Assembly: GCA_002346625.1 (NCBI GenBank)
Contig: DEAF01000020.1
Span: 13,390-28,785 of the forward strand
Direction: 5' to 3'
DNA length: 15,396 nt
From: Gemmatimonadales bacterium UBA2989
Lineage (GTDB): Bacteria; Gemmatimonadota; Gemmatimonadetes; Longimicrobiales; Gaopeijiaceae
Shown here: piece by piece, positions 7,074 to 13,570 of the stretch
Layout: the number at the start of each line of letters is the position of its first letter
How positions within the stretch are numbered: the first letter of the stretch is position 1
Notes under the pieces: generated by a model
Seen by the model: the letters and a program-made list of their open reading frames with translations, nothing else
Database searches by the model: none
What the model was told of the DNA's origin: nothing
Translations under genes and position numbers: made by a program

Positions 7074-7436
7074 GTGAGTCCTAGTGTATCCCTGAGAGTA
7101 AGTGATTCAGATTCGACGGCCTGTGCTCGTTGCCTTGAGATTAAATCCAGATCTGACCTAGATCGCATGCTGTGGTGTGAAGGATGCTGCGAAAGTGCTC
7201 GTTCCCGATCCTCTTCACAGAGCTGGATCGTAGGTTTTATCGTGGCGGTCATACTGTCTGTATGGATATATCTGTATATCCAACCCTCCGATCTAGTAAT
7301 CGGAGGATGGATTGGTACGGTGCTGGCTGCGTTCTACGTTAGTGCACGGGTTGCACGAGAAGTTCTCTATGCAGTTAAAAGGATTAACAACCGTGCGACG
7401 GACCAGGCCGTTCCACCAAGACAGGATTCCCACTAG
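7074..7436 (+). CDS. Zinc-ribbon membrane protein, two transmembrane helices, function unknown
   Basis: The 120-residue product was not recognised. Residues 17-38 contain two Cys pairs, CARC (17-20) and CEGC (35-38), 14 residues apart, with an extra C39: a likely zinc ribbon. A Ser/Arg-rich linker leads to two hydrophobic segments, about 50-69 (WIVGFIVAVILSVWIYLYIQ) and about 75-92, then a basic tail (ARVAREVLYAVKRINNR). By the positive-inside rule both termini, including the zinc ribbon, would face the cytoplasm. The start is GTG at 7074, 8 nt after the preceding stop. No strong Shine-Dalgarno sequence is visible and no ATG occurs before residue 31, which would cut into the zinc ribbon. Tight spacing suggests an operon with the 11-mer-repeat protein gene. 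The gene for glutaryl-CoA dehydrogenase follows after 49 nt. Confidence 0.65.
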   Translation: MSPSVSLRVSDSDSTACARCLEIKSRSDLDRMLWCEGCCESARSRSSSQSWIVGFIVAVILSVWIYLYIQPSDLVIGGWIGTVLAAFYVSARVAREVLYAVKRINNRATDQAVPPRQDSH

Positions 7437-7485
7437 TTTGAACTTGCGGTTTGGCACATGACACAACCCAGCAAGAGATAGATGA

Positions 7486-8670
7486 ATGGCTAGTAAATAC
7501 CAAGGGATAGATTTTTACGATGTTGATGGCCTCCTCAGTGAAGAGGAGCGCATGATCCGTGATACAGTACGTGATTGGGTGGATGAAAGAGTAATGCCCT
7601 TGATCGGTGAGGCGTACATAGAACATCGTTTCCCAACTGAAATAATACCTGAGCTCAGCGAACTCGGAGTTCTTGGAGCCAATTTACCCGAAGAATACGG
7701 CTGCGCTGGACTTAACAACGTTGCCTATGGCCTGATCAATCAGGAGCTGGAAAGAGGAGACTCGGGCATCCGTTCTTTTTCGTCCGTGCAGGGCGCATTG
7801 GTCATGTATCCTATATATGCATTCGGAAGCGAGGATCAGAAGAAGGAATGGCTGCCCAAGCTGGCTTCTGCGGAAAAAATAGGATGCTTTGGCCTTACCG
7901 AGCCTGACTACGGATCTAATCCCGGTGGAATGATCACCACAGCCAAGAAGACGGACGATGGCTGGTTGCTCAACGGCACCAAGATGTGGATCACCAACGG
8001 ATCCATGGCAAATGTGGCTATTATCTGGGCACAGACGGATGAAATTGGCGATACCAAAGGCATTCGCGGATTCATAGTGCCCACCGATGCGGACGGATTC
8101 TCGGCCCGTGATCAGAAAGGCAAACTCTCGCTTCTGGCGTCCGACACTAGCGAGTTGCACATGGAAGATGTCCATCTTTCGGACAGTGCATTATTGCCCG
8201 AGACCACTGGGCTCAAAAATCCCCTCATGTGCTTAACCCAAGCTAGATATGGCATATCTTTTGGAGTTGTAGGAGCTGCAATGGCGTGCTTCGATGAAGC
8301 CCGGAATTATGCTACCGAGCGGGTGATGTTCGGCGAACCCATTGGTGGAAAGCAGATCCAGCAGGTACGGCTCGCTGATATGTTGACTAAAATCACCCAG
8401 GGTCAGCTGCTCTGCATTCAGCTCGGACGACTTAAGGACGCAGGAAAGGCAACTGCACAGCAGGTGTCTTTGGCGAAGCGGGCCAATTGTGATATGGCCT
8501 GCGAGGTAGCAAGAGAAACGCGCAGGCTTTTAGGTGCTAATGGTATCTTGGCTGAATACCACTCTATGCGACATATGGCCAATCTCGAGTCCGTCTACAC
8601 ATATGAAGGCACTCACGACATCCACAGCTTGATTCTTGGCCAGGCTGTAACCGGAATCTCGGCTTTCTAG
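7486..8670 (+). CDS. gcdH: Glutaryl-CoA dehydrogenase (acyl-CoA dehydrogenase family)
   Basis: This 394-residue FAD enzyme oxidatively decarboxylates glutaryl-CoA to crotonyl-CoA in lysine and tryptophan breakdown. The catalytic base is E374 in the near-diagnostic TYEGTHDIHSLILG, where GCDH has Tyr-Glu. R96-S97 in SGIRSFSSVQGALVMYPI corresponds to the Arg-Ser that bind the glutaryl carboxylate in human GCDH. FGLTEPDYGSNPGGM, GTKMWITNGSMA, KLSLLASDTSELHMEDV, ARYGISFGVVGAAMACFD, LQLGRLKD-like IQLGRLKDAGKATAQQVSLAKRAN and NLESVYTYEG all follow the GCDH pattern more closely than generic short-chain acyl-CoA dehydrogenases. No electron-transfer flavoprotein gene or other lysine-degradation gene is adjacent. 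The start ATG at 7486 gives a normal cytoplasmic N-terminus. Confidence 0.88.
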   Translation: MASKYQGIDFYDVDGLLSEEERMIRDTVRDWVDERVMPLIGEAYIEHRFPTEIIPELSELGVLGANLPEEYGCAGLNNVAYGLINQELERGDSGIRSFSSVQGALVMYPIYAFGSEDQKKEWLPKLASAEKIGCFGLTEPDYGSNPGGMITTAKKTDDGWLLNGTKMWITNGSMANVAIIWAQTDEIGDTKGIRGFIVPTDADGFSARDQKGKLSLLASDTSELHMEDVHLSDSALLPETTGLKNPLMCLTQARYGISFGVVGAAMACFDEARNYATERVMFGEPIGGKQIQQVRLADMLTKITQGQLLCIQLGRLKDAGKATAQQVSLAKRANCDMACEVARETRRLLGANGILAEYHSMRHMANLESVYTYEGTHDIHSLILGQAVTGISAF

Positions 8671-8695
8671 TCATTTTTGGGATATTGATGCATCG

Positions 8696-8941
8696 ATGAA
8701 TAACGAAGATCCAGGCAAATCAAGTTCCCTCTGGGACAAAGAGCCATTCGCCACATTTCGTGCAGAACCCAAGCGATTTATCATCGGGCTTCCTGTGGTT
8801 TTTTTTACGGGCACAGTAGCTGGAGTTCTGATGCTTAGACACAGCCTGCAGCTTGCCCTAATAGCACAGCTTGCTTTGCACACATTCGGGTTCGTGTGGC
8901 TGTATGTTCCGGCGCTGCTACGTAATAAGGATCGCCTGTAA
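8696..8941 (+). CDS. Small two-helix membrane protein
   Basis: The 81-residue product was not recognised. A polar N-terminus (1-27, ending FRAEPKRF) is followed by two hydrophobic helices, about 28-46 (IIGLPVVFFTGTVAGVLML) and about 51-75 (LQLALIAQLALHTFGFVWL), and a short basic tail (RNKDRL). Its start lies 25 nt after the gcdH stop on the same strand, so it may be read with gcdH. The antisense frame over the same place looks like a shadow. No function is assigned. The 86 nt between it and the tRNA hold a small hairpin (8977-8997) without a T run. Confidence 0.5.
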   Translation: MNNEDPGKSSSLWDKEPFATFRAEPKRFIIGLPVVFFTGTVAGVLMLRHSLQLALIAQLALHTFGFVWLYVPALLRNKDRL

Positions 8942-9027
8942 TCTTCTTGGTCAGAAGTGCCTGGACAAAGGCATTGCCACACCTTGACCCTGTGTGGTCG
9001 CCAGATAGCTTTTGAATTCCTGGTTTT

Positions 9028-9100
<73 letters not shown>

Positions 9101-9116
9101 CTCGCAGTAAGGCATG

Positions 9117-9150
9117 CCCTACAAGGCTTCCCGAGCTTGTGGGACTTTTG
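9117..9150 (+). terminator. Probable terminator of the tRNA-Lys
   Basis: CCC-T-ACAAG-G-CT (9117-9128) pairs with AG-CTTGT-GGG (9134-9143) around the loop TCCCG with two bulges, followed by ACTTTTG. The CTACAAG...GCTTGT...TTTTGC layout reappears after the decayed tRNA at 13134-13172, which supports a shared origin of the two loci. Confidence 0.55.
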
Positions 9151-9174
9151 CTTATCTGAGTTAATTATTCCTAG

Positions 9175-10917
9175 TCAGTTGCCTTTTAAAAGCGGAATTC
9201 CAGGCAATTTTCCTGTCATGAGTCCATATCGCACTACAAATTCACCATTCACCATCACAAATTCTATTCCCTCATTTCCACCCCCTGGATCAAGAATCGT
9301 GGCGGAGTCTTGAACTGCTTCGTAATCGAAGATAACTATGTCGGCCGCTTGACCAGCTCGGATGTAGCCTCGGTCCTCTAGACCTACGATCTGAGCTGGT
9401 AATCCAGTAGACGATCTGACAAAAAAAGGTAGCGTGATTGTTCCCTTATCTCTGACATATGTCGCTATTTTGTGTGGATAGGATCCAAAATATCTAGGAT
9501 GCCGGCCTGGCTTCGGGTCCCGCACAATTCCTGCATCTGTTGATGTGGCAGTATAGTCCTGCTTCATATAATGCTCTACATCTTGAGCTGATCCTGCTAA
9601 CCCTCTAAATCTAACTCCTGATCTTAGTAGTGGTGTCCCTAGGGTTAAGGCAAACTCAATCAACTGGTCGGTAGGACTATTTCCTCTGCTGCGCGCAACC
9701 TCTCCTAAGGTACGTCCAACCAGTGATTCATCACGCGGCGAGATAACAATAACATGCCTATCTGTGCCCCCCTGCAAATCAAGAATGTACCGTGTGTCTT
9801 CTAAAAACTCTCGTAACAGCACTGGATCATCTAGATGTGCCTGAAGATTCACTAGGTGATTATCCATAAGTCCCGAAGTATTCCAGAAAGGATCATCCAA
9901 GCCTCCACTTCTATCTGTGCCTACTGGGGCATAATACCACTTTGGAATCACCTCTACAGAGCCACCCCCGAACGTTTCGTAAGGATATTGGTCTAAATAA
10001 ACCTGAACACCTTCTGCTCGTGCACGATCAATGGCCATCACGTCCACCGCTGACTGACCCCATGTCGCAGGGCCCTTTGCCTTTATGTGAGTGCCCATAA
10101 CTCTGATCCCAGCTTCTCTGCCAATCCTGATCGTCTCGTGCATTCCGTCTGTAGCAGTCAATCTCCAGCCCTCAGGCCAAGTTGAGGGGGGTGTATAATC
10201 ACTTACAATACTTGGTGTTAACCAAAGTGGAAGTGGCGATTGGCTCCGTTGATGTGCGTAGTAAAAGCCGTCATACTCGCTAACTACTTTAGCCAATTCA
10301 ATTATTTCTTCAGTGCTTGCAAATCTACCGGGGCGATATTCTGGCCCTGCACCTAGCCCCCATCCGCCCTCATCCATGCCTAGGCGAACTAGGTTTTTCA
10401 TCTCTTCGATTTCAGCTCCTGTAGCCTCTCTTTCGTAATCATCTCCCATTATCTCCCTTCGCACTGTGGCATGCCCAACCATTGGAACAACATTGACTGC
10501 TGTTCCTCCATCAGAGTACCCTCTTACTTCCTCACTTATCGGCCATACTGGATTCCTTCCGTCCGGCCCTACGACTATAGTCGTGATACCTTGAGCTACT
10601 AGATTTGAAGCCTGTCTATCCAACACATTTCCCTGATACAGAGAGCGGTCAGCATGGGAATGCATATCTATAAATCCTGGCACTACATGCATGCCTCTAG
10701 CATCGATCACTTCAACAGCTGAAGCATCTGGGAGTAATCCAACAGCTGTAATTTTTCCATCTGAAATTCCGATATCAACCAAGATCCCTGGATTACCGGT
10801 CCCATCTAAGACTGTCCCATTCTTTATGAGAATATCAAATGATTGGGCTTTTAGATCTTGAACTAATCCGTTCCAGATAACTAAAACCATTGATAACGTA
10901 GTGATGCCTAGCTTCAT
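9175..10917 (-). CDS. Secreted D-aminoacylase/N-acyl-D-amino-acid deacylase-type amidohydrolase
   Basis: This 580-residue metal-dependent hydrolase of the amidohydrolase superfamily has a signal peptide (1-24, cleavage likely after LKA). DILIKNGTVLDGTG opens the composite beta domain. The metal site reads as H86 and H88 in GFIDMHSHAD, H222 in YYAHQRSQ, H277 in GTHIKAKG and D461 in TSTDAG. GRHPRYFGSYPH (471-482) and GQAADIVIFD near the C-terminus complete the D-aminoacylase pattern. The metal-bridging Cys of D-aminoacylase (VGNCG) is Asp119 here (VVGPDG). Known relatives release D-amino acids from N-acyl-D-amino acids; other acylated or cyclic substrates are possible. The start is fixed by AGGAGG at 10928-10923, 5 nt before the ATG. 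It is divergent from the PQQ dehydrogenase gene, and its GC is close to the window average, unlike that neighbour. Confidence 0.85.
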   Translation of the reverse strand: MKLGITTLSMVLVIWNGLVQDLKAQSFDILIKNGTVLDGTGNPGILVDIGISDGKITAVGLLPDASAVEVIDARGMHVVPGFIDMHSHADRSLYQGNVLDRQASNLVAQGITTIVVGPDGRNPVWPISEEVRGYSDGGTAVNVVPMVGHATVRREIMGDDYEREATGAEIEEMKNLVRLGMDEGGWGLGAGPEYRPGRFASTEEIIELAKVVSEYDGFYYAHQRSQSPLPLWLTPSIVSDYTPPSTWPEGWRLTATDGMHETIRIGREAGIRVMGTHIKAKGPATWGQSAVDVMAIDRARAEGVQVYLDQYPYETFGGGSVEVIPKWYYAPVGTDRSGGLDDPFWNTSGLMDNHLVNLQAHLDDPVLLREFLEDTRYILDLQGGTDRHVIVISPRDESLVGRTLGEVARSRGNSPTDQLIEFALTLGTPLLRSGVRFRGLAGSAQDVEHYMKQDYTATSTDAGIVRDPKPGRHPRYFGSYPHKIATYVRDKGTITLPFFVRSSTGLPAQIVGLEDRGYIRAGQAADIVIFDYEAVQDSATILDPGGGNEGIEFVMVNGEFVVRYGLMTGKLPGIPLLKGN

Positions 10918-10922
10918 TAAAA

Positions 10923-10928
10923 CCTCCT
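10923..10928 (-). promoter_or_regulatory. Shine-Dalgarno sequence of the amidohydrolase gene
   Basis: AGGAGG on the minus strand, 5 nt before the ATG at 10917. It is the strongest ribosome binding site in the window and decides the start. Confidence 0.8.
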
Positions 10929-10957
10929 ATGAATCTCCTCGCTAGTGGTACTCAACT

Positions 10958-10986
10958 ACATTATTTACACGAAAGTGTATAGACAA
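10958..10986 (-). promoter_or_regulatory. Candidate promoter for the amidohydrolase gene
   Basis: Reading the minus strand, TTGTCT (10986-10981) and TAATGT (10963-10958) are 17 nt apart, a partial match to sigma-70 boxes. A small palindrome TACAC-GAAA-GTGTA (10966-10979) lies between them and could be an operator. It is found by eye only; the match is modest. Confidence 0.3.
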
Positions 10987-11063
10987 CTTATCCAGCAGAA
11001 TATTGCTCAGCAATTCAAGTAAACCTTAACTCACTGTGGATTGAATTTGCGTTTTGGAGAGGG

Positions 11064-13004
11064 GTGAGGCAGAATCATGGCATGATACACTACCGTGCCC
11101 TGCTTACCTGTGTGCTTGTTTGTTGGGTCGTCGCTGCGCCCGCCATCGCACAGGAGTGGCCCTACTACGCCTCCGACGCCGCTTCGACCAAGTACTCGTC
11201 CCTGGAGCAGATCCAAAGAGGCAACGTCGGGTCGCTCGAGATCGCGTGGGAATGGAATACGGGCGAACGCGCGAGCCAGGAGTACGGCATACAGCCCGGT
11301 AAGTTCGAGGCCACACCTATCATGATCGACGGCGTGTTGTACCTGAGTACCGCATACGGCCGCGTGGTAGCGCTCGATCCCGCGACCGGGAAAGAGATAT
11401 GGAAGTACGATCCGGAGACGCACGTCATCGGGCAGGGATTCACCGGGCTCGGGTTCGTTCACCGCGGGGTGGCAGCTTGGAGCGACGGCCAGGAGCGCCG
11501 GATCTTCATGAACGCGAGGTACAAACTCCTGGCTCTCGACGCTAAGACCGGCAAGCTCGTCAAGACCTTCGGAAACAACGGCGTCGTGGATCTGACGCAG
11601 GGGTTCGATCGACCGGTCGACACCTTGCACTTCGAGACCCGGTCTCCTCCCGTCATTTACGAGAATCTCGTCATGGTCGGGAGTCATATCCCCGATTGGC
11701 TCATGTTCGAGGGCGATCCTCCCGGTGACGTTCGGGCGTTCGACGTGCACACCGGCGAGCTCGTCTGGTCGTTCAGCACCGTGCCGCGTCCCGGTGAGCC
11801 AGGCTCGGAGACGTGGGGAGACGGCTCCGCGAAGTTCACGGGTCACGCGAACGTCTGGGCACCAATGAGCCTTGACGAAGAGCGGGGACTGCTCTATCTG
11901 CCCGTGAGCACCCCGAGCAATGACTTTTACGGGGGGAAGCGGCCGGGTGCCAACCTCTTCGCTGAGTCGATCGTGTGCCTAGACGCTGCGACCGGGGAGC
12001 GCAAATGGCATCGTCAGCTGGTCCACCACGGGCTGTGGGACTACGACATGCCGGCCGCGCCGGTCCTCGCGACCATTCAGGTCGACGGGCGATCGATGGA
12101 CGTCGCGGTGCAGGTGACCAAGATGGGGTGGGCGTTCGTATTCGACCGCGTAACGGGCGAGCCGGTGTGGCCGATCGAGGAGCGACCCGTACCGGCGAGC
12201 GATGTGCCGGGAGAGCAAGCCTGGCCGACGCAGCCCTTCCCGTCGCGCCCCCCGGCATTCGCCCGGCAGGGCGTTTCGCTCGGTGACGCGCTCGATTTTA
12301 CACCGGAGCTCAAACGGGCGGCCCGGGCCGAGCTGGAGAAGTACGTGCTCGGGCCGATCTACACGCCGCCCTCGCTCACCGGAACGCTGCAGCTCCCCGG
12401 TTCGTATGGTGGCGCGAACTGGGGTGGCGCTGCATTCGATCCAGAGACAGGGCTCCTCTACGTCAAGTCCTCAGACCTGCTTCACATCGCCAAGCTGCAA
12501 CGCCCCGGTCCGGCGGGTGAAGTGCCATCGCAGAGCTGGCTCCCGGTGCAATATCCGACCGACGCCGAATGGGTGTCATCCCGAACGATTCCCACTTTCA
12601 ACGATGGTCTGCCGTTGATCAAGCCACCGTACGGTCACGTCACCGCGATCGATCTACACCGCGGCGAGATTGCGTGGCGAGTAGTACTCGGTGATTGGCC
12701 GGAGCTACGCAACCACCCGGCGTTGCGAGGGGTCGACCTCCCCGAGAAGCTTGGCGCACCGGGACCGCCCGGATCCATCGTAACCAAGGGCGGGCTGGTG
12801 TTCGTGGGCGGCGGTGATCATGCGTTGCACGCGTTCGACAAGTTGACGGGCACCGAACTGTGGCGCGGTGCACTTTCTCGTCCGACCGCTGGGACGCCGA
12901 TGACGTACCTGGCAGGAGATGGCCGGCAGTACGTGGTCGTGGCCACCGGGCTCGGAGAGGACGCGACCCTCGTAGCTTACGCACTGCCTGGTGGGATGCG
13001 GTAG
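11064..13004 (+). CDS. Secreted PQQ-dependent dehydrogenase (quinoprotein glucose dehydrogenase-like)
   Basis: This roughly 646-residue periplasmic beta-propeller quinoprotein oxidises an alcohol or sugar and passes electrons to quinone or a cytochrome. The signal peptide is MIHYRALLTCVLVCWVVAAPAIAQ, and EWPYYASDAASTKYSSL begins the mature protein. Propeller repeats are seen as LYLSTAYGRVVALDPATGKEIW, LLALDAKTGKLV and LHAFDKLTGTELW. HHGLWDYDMPAAP (321-333), VTKMGWAFVFDRVTGEPVWP (351-370) and GGANWGGAAFDPETGLLYV are typical of the membrane-glucose-dehydrogenase branch. Unlike E. coli Gcd there is no N-terminal five-helix membrane domain, and no heme CxxCH domain. The substrate is unknown. The listed start is GTG 11064; ATG 11082 gives a cleaner signal peptide and is equally likely. 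The gene is strikingly GC-rich (42 of 60 bases at 12241-12300, against 29 of 60 at 9901-9960 in the adjacent gene), suggesting transfer. No PQQ biosynthesis genes are in the window. Confidence 0.88.
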   Translation: MRQNHGMIHYRALLTCVLVCWVVAAPAIAQEWPYYASDAASTKYSSLEQIQRGNVGSLEIAWEWNTGERASQEYGIQPGKFEATPIMIDGVLYLSTAYGRVVALDPATGKEIWKYDPETHVIGQGFTGLGFVHRGVAAWSDGQERRIFMNARYKLLALDAKTGKLVKTFGNNGVVDLTQGFDRPVDTLHFETRSPPVIYENLVMVGSHIPDWLMFEGDPPGDVRAFDVHTGELVWSFSTVPRPGEPGSETWGDGSAKFTGHANVWAPMSLDEERGLLYLPVSTPSNDFYGGKRPGANLFAESIVCLDAATGERKWHRQLVHHGLWDYDMPAAPVLATIQVDGRSMDVAVQVTKMGWAFVFDRVTGEPVWPIEERPVPASDVPGEQAWPTQPFPSRPPAFARQGVSLGDALDFTPELKRAARAELEKYVLGPIYTPPSLTGTLQLPGSYGGANWGGAAFDPETGLLYVKSSDLLHIAKLQRPGPAGEVPSQSWLPVQYPTDAEWVSSRTIPTFNDGLPLIKPPYGHVTAIDLHRGEIAWRVVLGDWPELRNHPALRGVDLPEKLGAPGPPGSIVTKGGLVFVGGGDHALHAFDKLTGTELWRGALSRPTAGTPMTYLAGDGRQYVVVATGLGEDATLVAYALPGGMR

Positions 13005-13047
13005 CCGTTCGCGCACGCGAGTAGGAAAGACCCATAAATAGCCATTT

Positions 13048-13121
13048 GTGCCGTTAGCTCAAATGGCGACAAAGCTGACTCTTAATCAGTAGGTTCGGGG
13101 TTTCGAGTACCTGACGGGGTA
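13048..13121 (+). pseudogene. Decayed second tRNA-Lys (CTT)
   Basis: This is a tRNA-shaped sequence with the same anticodon arm as the tRNA at 9028: loop CTCTTAA, stem GCTGA/TCAGT, variable AGGTT. Its 21 nt at 13075-13095 are identical to 9055-9075. The remaining arms are broken. The acceptor GTGCCGT/ACGGGGT keeps only about four pairs. The D stem GCTC faces ACAA. The T arm has an extra T and a changed base (CGGGG, TTTCGAGT, ACCTG). The pattern suggests an ancestor with acceptor GCCCCGT/ACGGGGC, so it is not a simple copy of the first tRNA. It is very unlikely to give a functional tRNA. Confidence 0.8.
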
Positions 13122-13133
13122 CTCGGGCAAATC

Positions 13134-13170
13134 AAAACTCTACAAGCACTTATATGCTTGTAGAGTTTTG
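13134..13170 (+). terminator. Strong hairpin terminator after the decayed tRNA
   Basis: A perfect 15-bp stem, AAAACTCTACAAGCA (13134-13148) with TGCTTGTAGAGTTTT (13155-13169), has a 6-nt loop CTTATA. The 3' arm ends in TTTT and the 5' arm starts with AAAA, so it can work in both directions. It probably ended the old tRNA transcript and may also stop read-through from the PQQ dehydrogenase gene. Confidence 0.85.
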
Positions 13171-13219
13171 CGTATGAGGTACTACTTTGCTCTTACAAAA
13201 GTGGTTGTTGAAAAAGGGG

Positions 13220-13256
13220 TTGACAGCTGTGACGAAAATGAGCACCCTATGTGCTC
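13220..13256 (+). promoter_or_regulatory. Candidate promoter of the iron-uptake locus
   Basis: A perfect TTGACA (13220-13225) is followed after 19 nt by CCCTAT (13245-13250), a weak -10. A perfect palindrome GAGCAC-CCTAT-GTGCTC (13240-13256) covers the -10 position. The Fur box begins 2 nt further on, so it would cover the transcription start. The exact -10 is uncertain. Confidence 0.35.
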
Positions 13257-13258
13257 AA

Positions 13259-13273
13259 TGAGAATCATTCTCA
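13259..13273. promoter_or_regulatory. Fur box
   Basis: TGAGAATCATTCTCA is a perfect 7-1-7 inverted repeat that closely follows the Fur consensus TGATAATnATTATCA. ATTCTCATT units continue to the right to about 13282, allowing a second overlapping dimer. It lies 44 nt before the lipoprotein ATG. Expected role: repression of the lipoprotein/receptor unit when iron is plentiful (known for Fur; inferred here). Confidence 0.8.
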
Positions 13274-13317
13274 TTCTCATTCGATAATATTTTTCAATAT
13301 TCTATGACCATTATCTG

Positions 13318-13563
13318 ATGAATTTATTGTTACATAAAGTCTTTCTGAAGCGCCTGCTGTTAGCAGCTTTAGTCGTGTCCCTTTCGGCCTGCGAGGACGA
13401 TGCAATCCTTGATCCAACTGATGAGGGCCCGCCGGAAGGCAGTTACGGGAAGATTGAGCTGAGCCCCGCGACGTTGGAATTGACAGAAGGTGCCCTGTTC
13501 TCTCCCCATGGAGAGGACGAAGACAGGCGCCGTGCCTTACCCAAGAACCCAAAACGCTTTTAG
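13318..13563 (+). CDS. Small lipoprotein encoded before the TonB receptor
   Basis: The 81-residue product was not recognised. It has a basic/hydrophobic signal sequence (HKVFLKRLLLAALVVS) and a good lipobox, LSAC, with lipidation expected on C25. The mature part is about 57 residues, acidic at first (EDDAILDPTDEGPPEG), then a short IELSPATLELTEG stretch, and a charged tail ending NPKRF. Aspartates right after the Cys could favour inner-membrane retention by the E. coli rule, but this may not hold in other phyla. It is the first gene after the Fur box, and its stop codon overlaps the Shine-Dalgarno sequence (TAGGAG) of the receptor gene 7 nt downstream. Co-translation and a role in the same uptake system are inferred. 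Confidence 0.7.
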   Translation: MNLLLHKVFLKRLLLAALVVSLSACEDDAILDPTDEGPPEGSYGKIELSPATLELTEGALFSPHGEDEDRRRALPKNPKRF

Positions 13564-13570
13564 GAGAAAC

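Noticed and set aside
7684..8175. 163-codon minus-strand frame inside gcdH
   Set aside because: Antisense to a clearly conserved enzyme; low-complexity composition.
11031..11846. 271-codon open frame on the minus strand
   Set aside because: It lies fully antisense to the 5' half of the PQQ dehydrogenase, whose protein motifs are clear. Its translation is Arg/Glu/Pro-rich without any domain character, a usual by-product of GC-rich codons.
11836..12258. 140-codon minus-strand frame and similar frames at 12202-12618 (+) and 12640-13035 (-)
   Set aside because: Arg/Ser/Pro-rich shadows of the same GC-rich gene, with no signal or motif.
13240..13290. Short repeated ATTCTCATT units as a CRISPR or iteron array
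   Set aside because: Only a few overlapping units, fully explained by an extended Fur binding site.
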